Source: Paulinella micropora (lineage: Eukaryota; Cercozoa; Imbricatea; Euglyphida). From it: 28,100 nt of DNA. The number at the start of each line of letters is the position of its first letter. Within the stretch, counting starts at the first letter, position 1. The stretch covers positions 741,648-769,747 of the forward strand of contig BJOX01000202.1 of NCBI GenBank assembly GCA_009731375.1, given 5' to 3'. Below are positions 1-8,930 of the stretch, piece after piece. Both the position numbers and the translations under genes were made by a program. The notes below the pieces were generated by a model. The model saw nothing but the letters and a program-made list of their open reading frames with translations, ran no database searches and was not told the DNA's origin.

Positions 1-112
1 CCTTGCGGGGGTGTCATTAGAGCTTATCGTCAATTCTTCGTACTCCCCTCACGGGTGAGACGATGGAGGCGCATGTGCAGAAATGCATCAGCCATTGACA
101 GAGAAGCACTAT
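1..112 (+). repeat. Interspersed repeat copy 1, followed by (TTA)n
   Basis: The same sequence occurs at 24544-24629 (plus strand) and 27979-28100 (minus strand). It has GC-rich blocks (CCTTGCGGGGGTG, CCCCTCACGGGTGAGACG) and ends GAGAAGCACTAT before a TTA-rich stretch. The fixed end followed by a TTA tail resembles the 3' end of a non-LTR retrotransposon or a SINE (inference). It is cut by the window edge. Confidence 0.7.
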
Positions 113-126
113 CATTTGTTATTATC

Positions 127-190
<64 letters not shown>

Positions 191-205
191 GTTATTATTG
201 ATTAC
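113..205. repeat. (TTA)n microsatellite
   Basis: An almost pure TTA run following interspersed repeat copy 1, possibly its tail. Confidence 0.9.
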
Positions 206-229
206 TATTCCTCTTGACATGCTATGTAT

Positions 230-420
230 TAAGTGATCAGCACTAAAACCTAAGTGGCCATCACTAACCTCTAAGTGACCGTCACTAAGCCCTACGTGAC
301 CATCGCTAACTTGCAAGTGACCATCACTAACTTGTAAGTGAACATCACTAACTGCTAAGTGACCATCACTACATACTATGTGGCTTTCACTATCAATTTA
401 CTAATCATCACTGCCAAGTA
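230..420. repeat. Dyad satellite array 1 (AGTG-N5-CACT)
   Basis: About eight units of the 20-21 bp repeat, for example AAGTGACCATCACTAAC, just downstream of the stop of the minus-strand SET gene. Confidence 0.85.
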
Positions 421-438
421 AGTGACCATGCCAGGGAC

Positions 439-1035
439 TCACAGGAACGGAGTCAGTGTTGCCCACTGTAAGCGATCAAGCTTATGTCCATAGCGCTCCA
501 GAAACCACGCGCGATAAGAACGACTGTAAGAAACTGTAAGCGGTTGTCCACAAAACATATCCTGTAACGATTGAACGTACACTTTATACGTTGATTTTGA
601 GTTCCGAAAGACCACAAACTCGCAATTGGGAAGATCGCTGTGTTGAAGTAAGAAACCTCCACCCTTTTTCAATGCATCATGCCCCGCTTCCAGATTTTTT
701 GGCACTGACTAACTATTTCATGACGCATATATTGGGGTACAACTAGCGAAACTCCACTCCTCGATAGCAAGGACATAGCTATACCCAAGTGTTCGTTTCT
801 GGGAACTAGTCCAGATACCATCGTACCTGAGCAACAATGTGTTCGCGTGACATAACAGAGATCCAAACAAGTTGGGATGTTTGGGGACAACTGCAACTCC
901 CAATCCGGAGGCGCCGCGAATACGAACAAGAGAGAAGAATCCACAGTCCAGCAAGCGCGGCTTGCGTGCACGCGAACTAACATTCTCGCGAGCAGGGTCA
1001 GAATGTTCTTTTACCCAACGCGCACTTACCACCAG
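439..1035 (-). CDS. SET-type methyltransferase domain exons (end of the minus-strand gene)
   Basis: Two exon pieces, 1035-741 and 704-439. The first contains [10 protein letters not shown] followed by LLLRYDGIW, matching the glycine-rich start of SET domains and the G..Y.G turn. The second contains [12 protein letters not shown], then about 25 residues on, GQPLTVSY. These match the SET signatures NHSxxPNC and GEELTxxY, which form the knot around the methyl donor and lysine channel. The family Asn of NHS is Gln here, so activity is uncertain. SET proteins move methyl from S-adenosylmethionine to lysine, often on histones; the substrate here is unknown. Between the pieces are two in-frame stops (TGA, TAG), removed if 705-740 is a 36-nt intron. 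The 5' edge at 1035 follows a TTAG acceptor. A retired pseudogene is the main alternative. Confidence 0.6.
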
Positions 1036-2364
1036 CTAACATACAGCCAATAGTGACTCGCTACGATTATTCTTACTAGTAAAGGTGGGTGGGCGGTGGT
1101 GGTGATGGGTGGATGGGGGGGGGGGGAGACCNNNNNNNNNNTTTCTGGAGCGTCCTTTTTTTTCTTCCTCTTCCCAGTTCCCTTTCCAGCTCCCTTTTGT
1201 TTCGATTTCTGCTGTGCCTTACTCTTCTGTCCACCTGTCAACAAGCACTCTTCTGCTGTGGCGATGGGCACTTACTATATAGTGATGGGCACTTACTATG
1301 TAGTGATGGGCACTTACTCTGTAGTGATGGGCACTTACTATGTAGTGATGGGCACTTACTATGTAGTGATGGGCACTTTCTATGTAGTGATGGGCACTTT
1401 CTATGTAGTGATGGGCACTTACTATGTAGTGATGGGCACTTACTATGTAGTGATACGTAATCTTTGACTAAAAAGAAAGTTACATTCCTTTGCAATTGCT
1501 GTCTTCTCTTTCTTGCCCGGCGGCACCAAATCTTCCTCCTCATCTTCTTCCTCGTCGTCTTCCTCGTCCGACGTCTCGGGCAGTTTCCCCTCCTTGCAAG
1601 AGCTACGTTGGACTCCTACAAGCACAACTAACTGCAGAGAAAAACCATAACAATAAGCGCGCAGGACTATTCTTTTTCTTGTTCCTCTTCAGTTACCTTT
1701 CTGCTTCTTCTTGGGTGGTGGTGGACGCTTCCCGCTGTTCTTGCGTTCCTCTCCACTTTCTTTCTCTCCACTTTCTTCCTCGTCTTTGCCTTTACTCACT
1801 TTCTTCCTCTTCCTGGATTGCGGTTCAGATTCTTCGTCTTCTTCTTCGTCCGTGGCGTGCACTTGTTCTGACTGTAATTGGTCCCCTGGGTCGTCTTCCT
1901 CCTCCTCCTGCTGCTTCTGTTTCTTTCGTGCTGGGGGCGTCCCTTGATCCTGGGAGGCTACAGCCGTGAGCTCCTCCTGGCGCCTTGCTTCGAATTTCGA
2001 CAATGCCCCTTTCTGTTTGAGTTGAGGGAGAGAGAGAGAGAAAGAGAGACTGAGACAGAAAGGGGCAATCGCCACTACATACTAAGTGATTGGCACTAAT
2101 GACATATATAGGGAGAGAGGGAGAGACCTTTTTTGGTTTTTGACAGAGCAAGCGCATCCGCCAGAAGACAGTTGCGTTGATCATGTTGGCCGACCAGGGG
2201 CCCACACGGTTAAAGAAGAAATTATGCAACCGCGTGTAACGTCGCGTGATATCGTCAGGGGTCCCCCTTTTCTTGAGAACACTCGTAGCGTGTTGCACCC
2301 ACCGGCTGTAAGCTACACAGTACAAAACAGAGAGAAAGAAAAGCAGCATAGTAAGTGGATGCAT

Positions 2365-2423
<59 letters not shown>

Positions 2424-2473
2424 TACATATATATATAAAAAGAGAGAGAGAGAGAGAGAGAAAGAAAGAGAGA

Positions 2474-2513
<40 letters not shown>

Positions 2514-3415
2514 GCGCAAGAGAGAGATCATACTATCGATTTTCTTGTTGGCATACGGGAAATAGTGCAGCGCGACAAGATCACACAACTGATTGATTGT
2601 GTACCTGTTCAAAGACGCGTCGGTGATGCCTGGCACGCCAACCTACAGAGAGAGAGAGAGAGAGAGAGAGAGACCATCACTAACTGTTAAGTGACCATCA
2701 CTAACTGTTAAGTGACCATCACTAAATGTTAAGTGACCATCACTAACTGTTAAGTGACCATCACTTACTGTTAAGTGACCATCACTGAATTCCGAGTGAC
2801 CATCACTAACTGCTGTGACCATCACTAACTTCGAAGATACCATCACTAATCTCTAACCTCAAAGTGACCATCACTAACTTCCAAATGACCATCACTAACT
2901 TCCAAGAGAGAGAGGAAGGCTTTGGGCACAATTTAACACTTTAAAATAGTAGTCGTGTTAAAGTGTGCCCAAAGCCTACAACAACCGGTGCAGCGTTTCG
3001 AGGCTGGTAGGGTCGCTAGCGTAGCGTTATGTATGTATGCTTTCGAGTCTACCTGATCCGTAAAGGCTAGAGTGTGCCAGCGTACCGTTATGTCCAGCGA
3101 CTAACCTCAAAGTGACCATCACTAACATCTAAGTGACCATCACTAACTTTTAAGTGACCATCACTAACATCTAAGTGACCATCACTAACGTTTAAGTGAC
3201 CATCACTAACGTTTAAGTGACCATCACTGGCTTCCGAGTGACTATCACTAACATCTAAATGACCATCACTAACTTCGAAGACACCATCACTAAACTCTAA
3301 CCTCAAAGTGACCATCACTAACTTCGAAGTGACCATCACTAACTTCAGAGAGAGAAGAGTGAGAGTATGTGTTTGAGACACACACAGAAAGTTATTACTA
3401 TTCTTATTATCATTG

Positions 3416-3480
<65 letters not shown>

Positions 3481-6388
3481 TTAGAGAGAGACCTTCGCTA
3501 TGTTTCTGTCCATTTGCCTCCTAAACTGGTACATTCCAGGAATACCTTTATGATGACTAAAGATGAGACCTGCAATGTCCAGCTTAGCTGGCTGTGGATC
3601 TAACTCGTCATACTTGATTACAGGCATTGATTCTTTCACAGCCTGAAACGATGTCTTTTTCTCCTTGCCCCAGGGCCTGCACATACCCACGCAATACATG
3701 AAGCAGTAACATATGCAAACAGGACAGTAAGTTACTCTGTCGCGGGCATTTCGCTGAACATTTTGCTCTTGGAGAAGTTCCTAAGAGCTTTCGCCGTGAT
3801 TGCCAGAGTCTCTGCACATGGCAAGCAATGATGTGCTATGCAACAAGTGATCATCACTAACGTCTAAGTAACCATCACTAACCTCTGAGTGATCATCACT
3901 AACCTCTAAGTGATCATCACTAACCTGTAAGTGACCATCACTAACCTCTAAGTGTCCATCACTAACTGCAAAGTGACCATCACTAACTTCAAAGTGACCA
4001 TCACTACATCCTATGTGGCTTAGGTGATATTATCCGTAATGCTAAGAATCAACGTACCCAGTCTTTGTATAGGAAGACTCTTCGTCATCTCCCTATCAGC
4101 GAAGACCTTCACGTGGGAATCCAGCAATTCCTTGAAGGACACCCTGAGATGGTCACATTGCAATCACACTGTATGTATGAAACTTGAACTTTGCAATCAC
4201 ACTTACAATGTAACGTATGTATGAAACTTGGAACGATACCTGAGATTCATTTGAATCGTCGATGGGGTTGGTTTCTTTTCAGCCTCCATGTGAGCAGTGC
4301 ACAGTGCCATCACTTGTTCCACATACTCGTTTCCGGGCGCGACCTCCGTGACATACACTGTGTTCTCCTCCTCCACTTCTTCCTCACCTGCAGACTCCCC
4401 TTCCTTATCGTCTGGCAAGGCTGCAGTATCATCCTCATCCTCTCCAAGGATCTCCCTCATATCTTCCAAGCTTCGCTGTGCCTGCGCTGGGCCAGAGCCG
4501 GCTGGCTGCGATGCGCTGGGTGCAGGTGGAGGTGGCGGCGCGTCTATGGAGTAGAAAGTGGAGTAAATTACTACTTCGTATGTAGTGATGGGCACTTACT
4601 ATGTAGTGATGGGCACTTACTATGTAGTGATGGCACTTACTATGTACTGATGGGCACTTACTATGTAGTGATGGGCACTTACTATGTAGTGATGGGCACT
4701 TACTATGTAGTGAACCTTACTATCTAGTGTTGGGCACTTACTATGTAGTGATGGCACTTACCTGCATATACCGGCAAGGTCTTGCGCAGTGCCAGAAACT
4801 CTTGCACCGCGGCGCTCTGCTGCGCTGGCCAGCTGAGATGAAATAAAAACTTGCCACTAGTGTTAATCTCGTAGAGCGCTTGCTGCCGGCTAAACAGATC
4901 GAGAAATTTTTCACATTGCTCCTCGTCCACCCAGTGTCCTCAACCCCTCCATGTTGTAATTCATCGTCGCCCTGGCGTAGTATTCTTTGCAGCTGCTCTC
5001 GTGGTGCAAAAGCTTTCGTATCAAAAACAAGATTGGGACAGGCCATAAATTGTCCCACCCAACGAGCACGATCAATGGCGAAACTGCTGAGGCCGCCTGG
5101 GTGCTTCTGTGCCAGGAAGTAAATGCCGACCGCATTTTAAACCGTGTCTTGCATATTCGGGTCTTGCTTCTGCAAGTAGGCTTGCACTTCCTACATACAT
5201 AAACAAAAAGACACACACACACACACACATTTTAAATATCTATATCTATATCTACCTATCTATCTATCTACCTATCTACCCATCTATCTATCTATCTATC
5301 TCCCTATCTACTAAGTGAATATGGCCACTAACTATTTAGTGATGTGCACTAAATATAACACGTAGTGCTAGTCACTAACTATAGTGACGATCACTACAAA
5401 ATAAAACACAGTGACCATCACTAACAATTTAGTGCGCATCACTTACTATGTCATGTAATACTGAAATGACTACATGTTTAGTGATGAGAACTAACTATGT
5501 AGTGATGGGCACTAACNNNNNNNNNNTAGCAATAGCGAAATTTGAAAGATATCTCTACGACTTCATATCACAACGGGTAACAAAAACACAAGAACAAACT
5601 CATGAGCGAAAAACCACCACGTAATCCGGCTCCAAACAGAACTCACGCAGAACCGACAACAAAAACTGATCCAAAAGAGACATCTGCGAGATCTCAAAAG
5701 GGCAGGTTCAATTCCAGCTGCTGTTGCAAAAAGCCTGCANNNNNNNNNNCATCTATCTATCTATCCATCTATCCATCTATCTATCTATCTATCTATCTAT
5801 CGATCTATCTATCTACCTATCTATCTATGTATCTATCTATCTATCTATCTATGCACCTATGTATCTATCTATGTACCTATGTATCTATTTATGTATCTAA
5901 TATTGTATCGATGTATCTATGTGTCGATCTATCTACCTACGTATGTACCGCGGACTCTAAGAAGGCAGCGCATTCTGCATCAGCGTCTCTCGATGCGTCG
6001 AAAGCACCTGTCTCAGACTTCAGGGCGTCCTTGTCCCCTAAGTGTTTTGTATGTATGTATGTATGTAGATTGTACAAATGTATGTATGTATGCATGAATA
6101 TGGTAAAATTGTATCTTTTTAATGTAAAATTGTAACTACGACTACATTGTAAGTGATGGGCGCTAACTATGTAGTGATGGGCACTAACTATGTAGTGATG
6201 GGCACTAAATATATTAGACTTAGTGCTGGTCACTAACCATAGTGACGATCACTACAAATAAAACACAGTGACCATCACTAAAACCTTAGTGCACATCACT
6301 TACTATGTCATGTAATACTGATCGACCTTGATTACCGGGGTCGACCTTTACTTCTGTAGGATCCTGAGTTTGCTGGGAACGCGTGCGC
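439..6388 (-). CDS. Multi-exon gene, uncharacterised N-terminal region with C-terminal SET-type domain
   Basis: Exons in transcript order: 6388-6336, 6037-5949, 5190-5143, 5106-4931, 4889-4762, 4543-4240, 4143-4058, 3811-3736, 3676-3493, 2642-2534, 2312-2128, 2012-1697, 1615-1484, 1234-1142 (runs into a gap), 1035-741, 704-439 (stop TGA at 439-441). Every intron begins GT and ends AG, and codon phase matches at all 13 junctions before the gap. About 660 codons precede the gap and about 185 follow. Acceptors often follow (CT)n tracts. Seen: a coding chain with a Pro- and acid-rich middle, Lys/Glu-rich low-complexity exons and a SET-like C-terminus. Inferred: a nuclear protein, possibly a methyltransferase. 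The start is not found; the exon at 6388 begins in mid-codon, so more exons lie upstream, perhaps beyond the retrotransposons. I do not recognise the N-terminal 400 residues. Joining across the gap at 1132-1141 is assumed. Confidence 0.62.
1142..2012 (-). CDS. Charged low-complexity exons (Lys- and Glu/Asp-rich) of the minus-strand gene
   Basis: Three exons: 2012-1697, 1615-1484 and 1234-1142. The first begins [15 protein letters not shown] and continues through runs such as [22 protein letters not shown] and [11 protein letters not shown]. The second carries [16 protein letters not shown] then VPPGKKEK. The third is Lys-rich ([16 protein letters not shown]) and ends in the assembly gap. Phases are 1 to 1 to 1, using donors GTAACT and GTAACT and acceptors TTGTAG and TTGACAG. 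Alternating acidic and basic tracts with KKQK and KRKK clusters are typical of nuclear chromatin- or nucleolus-associated proteins and look like nuclear localisation signals (inference). A 21-bp dyad array fills the intron at 1235-1483. Confidence 0.6.
1258..1455. repeat. Dyad satellite array 2, 21-bp units, in an intron
   Basis: Nine units of AGTGATGGGCACTTACTATGT at an exact 21-bp period. On the minus strand, the sense strand of the host gene, each unit contains GTAAGTG, a consensus 5' splice site. Confidence 0.9.
2128..4143 (-). CDS. Central exons of the minus-strand gene, no recognised domain
   Basis: Exons 4143-4058, 3811-3736, 3676-3493, 2642-2534 and 2312-2128. Joined in phase they give a mixed-composition, globular-looking segment, with short stretches such as [65 protein letters not shown] and [15 protein letters not shown]. 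Donors are GTACGT, GTAACT, GTCTCT, GTATGA and GTCTCT. The intron at 3677-3735 is only 59 nt; that at 3494-2643 is 850 nt and holds two dyad arrays, a hairpin and (TTA)n. The (CT)n tract running into CTGTAG at 2643-2673 is a microsatellite acting as polypyrimidine tract. Composition is ordinary protein-like, unlike the neighbouring repeats, which supports real coding. I recognise no family. Confidence 0.6.
2674..2905. repeat. Dyad satellite array 3, in an intron
   Basis: About ten units of CACTAACTGTTAAGTGACCAT with drift toward the right end, following (GA)n. Confidence 0.9.
2918..2976. repeat. 22-bp stem hairpin in an intron
   Basis: GGCTTTGGGCACA at 2918 pairs with TGTGCCCAAAGCC ending 2976, continuing through TTTAACAC/GTGTTAAA with one mismatch and a 15-nt loop. 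It is far better than the surrounding sequence would give by chance. Could be a small foldback element. Confidence 0.65.
3098..3345. repeat. Dyad satellite array 4, same intron as array 3
   Basis: About twelve units of AAGTGACCATCACTAAC with variable spacer; followed by (GA)n and (TTA)n at 3405-3482. Confidence 0.9.
3405..3482. repeat. (TTA)n microsatellite
   Basis: A TTA run directly beside the donor of the exon ending at 3493 (intron side). Confidence 0.9.
3846..4018. repeat. Dyad satellite array 5, in an intron
   Basis: About nine units, for example AAGTGATCATCACTAAC, filling most of the intron at 3812-4057. Confidence 0.9.
4240..6388 (-). CDS. 5'-proximal exons of the minus-strand gene, no recognised domain
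   Basis: Exons 6388-6336, 6037-5949, 5190-5143, 5106-4931, 4889-4762 and 4543-4240. Readable stretches include [69 protein letters not shown] and, in the last exon, a Pro/Ala-rich start ([16 protein letters not shown]) followed by an acidic tract ([17 protein letters not shown]). Two very short introns, 5107-5142 (36 nt) and 4890-4930 (41 nt), are needed to remove a TAA and a frameshift; both keep phase. The donor at 4761 is a strong GTAAGTG that is also the first part of a dyad repeat unit. The intron at 5191-5948 contains (TATC)n, a dyad array, two gaps and a retrotransposon fragment. Confidence 0.55.
4575..4760. repeat. Dyad satellite array 6, in an intron
   Basis: About nine 19-21 bp units of the GTAGTGATGGGCACTTACTA type. 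The last unit overlaps the donor GTAAGTG of the exon ending at 4762 (minus strand). Confidence 0.9.
5211..5310. repeat. (CA)n and (TATC)n microsatellites
   Basis: (AC)n at 5211-5230, then (TATC)n/(TACC)n, in the intron upstream of the exon at 5190. Confidence 0.9.
5308..5516. repeat. Dyad satellite array 7, diverged
   Basis: Units such as TAGTGATGTGCACTAA and TAGTGCGCATCACTTA: the arms are kept while centre and spacing vary. Ends at a 10-N gap. A related arrangement recurs at 6138-6320. Confidence 0.85.
5527..5739 (+). mobile_element. Internal fragment of the same retrotransposon between two gaps
   Basis: It corresponds to about 9471-9683 of the full copy, the region before the reverse transcriptase, with a few changes including loss of one A in a run of six that shifts the frame. 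10-N gaps lie on both sides, so its true length and borders are unknown. It lies in the intron at 5191-5948 of the minus-strand gene, in antisense orientation. The sequence after the second gap is (TATC)n, again the microsatellite associated with this element. Confidence 0.82.
5750..5935. repeat. (TATC)n/(TATG)n microsatellite
   Basis: A degenerate tetranucleotide run after a 10-N gap, in an intron of the minus-strand gene. Confidence 0.9.
6138..6320. repeat. Dyad satellite array 8, in an intron
   Basis: Units as in array 7, including the same order GTCACTAAC, AGTGACGATCACTACAAA, AAACACAGTGACCATCACTA. The two arrays are therefore copies of one composite block. Confidence 0.85.
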
Positions 6389-6400
6389 CTGGCAAGAGAA

Positions 6401-6401
6401 T

Positions 6402-6438
<37 letters not shown>

Positions 6439-6609
6439 ATATTTGTAAAAATTGTTCTCTCAATAAAAAAAACGAAGAAGAACAAGACAAACTCGGACCA
6501 AACACACACACACACACATATATATACATACATACATACATACATACATACATACATACACACACACATACATACATATGCATACATATATACATACATA
6601 CGTATACAT

Positions 6610-6642
<33 letters not shown>

Positions 6643-6997
6643 TACAAACACACACACACACATACATACATACATACATAGTACATACATACATACATAC
6701 ATACATACATACACACACACATACGTACATACATACATATATGCATACATATACACACACACACACATACATACGTACATACATACATGCGTACATACAT
6801 GCGTACATACATACATACATACATACATACATACATACATACATACACACACACATACATAGTATTACATACGTACATACATACATATATGCACACACAC
6901 ACACACACACACGCATACATGCATACATACATACATACTCACATACATACGTACATATATACGTATGCATATATACATACATACATACATACATATA

Positions 6998-7031
<34 letters not shown>

Positions 7032-7758
7032 CACACATACATACATAGATACATACACAGACACACACATACATACATACATACACACACACATACACAC
7101 ATACATACATACATACATACATACATACATACATACACACACATACATACATACATATGCATACATACATACATACATACATACACACACACATACATAC
7201 ATACACATACACACATACATACGTACATACGTATGCATATATACATACATACATACATACATACATGCACACATACATACATACATACAAACATGCATAC
7301 GCATACATATATACATATATACATACATATGCATACATACATACATACATACATGCATACGTATTCATACATACATACATACATACATACATACACACAT
7401 ACATACATACATGCATACGTATACATACACATATACATACAAACATACATACATATACATACATACAAACATGCACGCGCAAACGCAAACACATACATAC
7501 ATACATACACACACACATACATACATACATGCATACACACACACACACATACATACATACATACATACATACACACATACACACACATATATGCAGACAT
7601 ACATACACACACACACACACACACTCACACATTCATACATACATACATACACACATACATACACACATACATACCTACATACATACATACCTATACATAC
7701 ATATGTACATACATACATACTCATACTCATACATACATACACAAACACACACACACAC

Positions 7759-7812
<54 letters not shown>
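6401..7812. repeat. Long (GA)n, (CATA)n/(CA)n, then (TATC)n microsatellite tract
   Basis: (GA)n at 6401-6435 precedes about 1.2 kb of CATA and CA repeats with scattered variants, ending in (TATC)n from about 7760. Long open frames here only reflect repeat phase. No gene seen. The tract separates the first exon found of the minus-strand gene from the retrotransposons. Confidence 0.92.
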
Positions 7813-7813
<1 letters not shown>

Positions 7814-8930
7814 GTAATCCCCGTTTAATCTCTTGGGTCATCAACGCAAGCACAAACTCGGTTATTACCCCCGACCTTAGACGTCTGTGGGGAATCATTC
7901 CCAACAACAAGTGTGCCCTCTGTTCTGGTCAAGCACATCTATGCCACATCCTCTCCGGTTGCCATGTTGCCCTCAAACAAGGCCGCTATACCTGGCGTCA
8001 TGACTCTGTGCTCTGCACTATTGAAGCTCCCCTTCAAAAACACATCGAGAGCCATAACAAACGCTCCCCTATAGACCAAAATGAATCAAAGTCTATGTTT
8101 GTGAAAGAGGGCGAGCAGAAGCCTAAGAGACAGTCATTTCATCGACCATCCCTGCTTGACACTGCAAACGATTGGCAACTCCAAACCCAATACACCGGTT
8201 CTGAGCAAGCCTTTCCTGTCCACATTTGTGTCACTGACCTCCGCCCCGATATCGTTGTCTGGTCACTGTCTACCAAGATATGTATTCTGATCGAGCTAAC
8301 GTGCCCGGTCGAGGAAAACATCCTTGACGCACGAGCCTACAAGACCAACCGATACAACAAGCTCAAATCTCAAATCGAGGACAACGGATGGACCTGCCAC
8401 CTTCGACCAATCGAATGCGGGGCTCGCGGCATGGTATCGTTCTCTGTTCATCGATGTTTCCGCGCCTTGGGTTTTTCCCATCCCCAATCCAAATCCCTTT
8501 GCTTCAAGCTATCCTCCTGCGTAGCTCGTTGCTCTTTTGCGATTTATCGCTCCTGTGCAGTCAAAAATTGGACTAATCTTCCTCTAGTCCGTATTGGTGA
8601 CTGCATTCCATCATAGCCGTCCAGTGTTGCATAGCCCGGGCTAGGTCCCTGCGGGGGTTTAGGCCTCATACAATGTCATCATTGTAGCTTGCGCAAGCTT
8701 ACGGTGCTCAAAACACTTGGACTAACGGCTTCCTTTTCTTTCTCTTCTTCCTTATCCTCCCACTCTCCATTCCTAGATTGCCTTTTTCTTCAACGTCCTT
8801 CCTCCTCTTCTTTTTCCAGAACACAGTCTACCCGTGATTCCCATCCCGGACACATGCACAGTACACAAATTATTGTTTGATGTGAAACTGCGTTCCTTTG
8901 CAAGGACTACATTCCTTTGCGACATCTCAT
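7813..8930 (+). mobile_element. 5'-truncated copy of the same retrotransposon, head-to-tail with the full copy
   Basis: This matches 11710-12827 nearly base for base (constant offset 3,897), with only a handful of substitutions noticed, for example TTTT/CTCT near 8535 and TTGG/TTAG at the ORF stop. It keeps the Cys/His knuckle, the restriction-like endonuclease and the 3' UTR, but has lost the reverse transcriptase. The A-to-G change in the stop codon extends the frame by about 16 residues. Its 5' edge abuts (TATC)n directly and its 3' edge abuts the 5' leader of the next copy. 5' truncation is normal for target-primed reverse transcription. The frame also stays open back into the (CATA)n/(TATC)n repeats; that fusion is an accident of repeat phase. 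Confidence 0.87.

Noticed and set aside
2674-3345. CRISPR-like array
   Set aside because: Units are 21 bp with no unique spacers, the sequence is eukaryotic, and no cas-like gene is present.
1258-4760. Heptad protein repeat of the SDGHL type
   Set aside because: It is the translation of the 21-bp dyad satellite; it appears in several frames and lies in introns of a phase-consistent gene.
6332-7817. Very long open frames of YIHT, MYVC and similar repeats on both strands
   Set aside because: Produced by stop-free phases of (CATA)n; no coding signal beyond the repeat. The frame that runs on into the retrotransposon is an accident.
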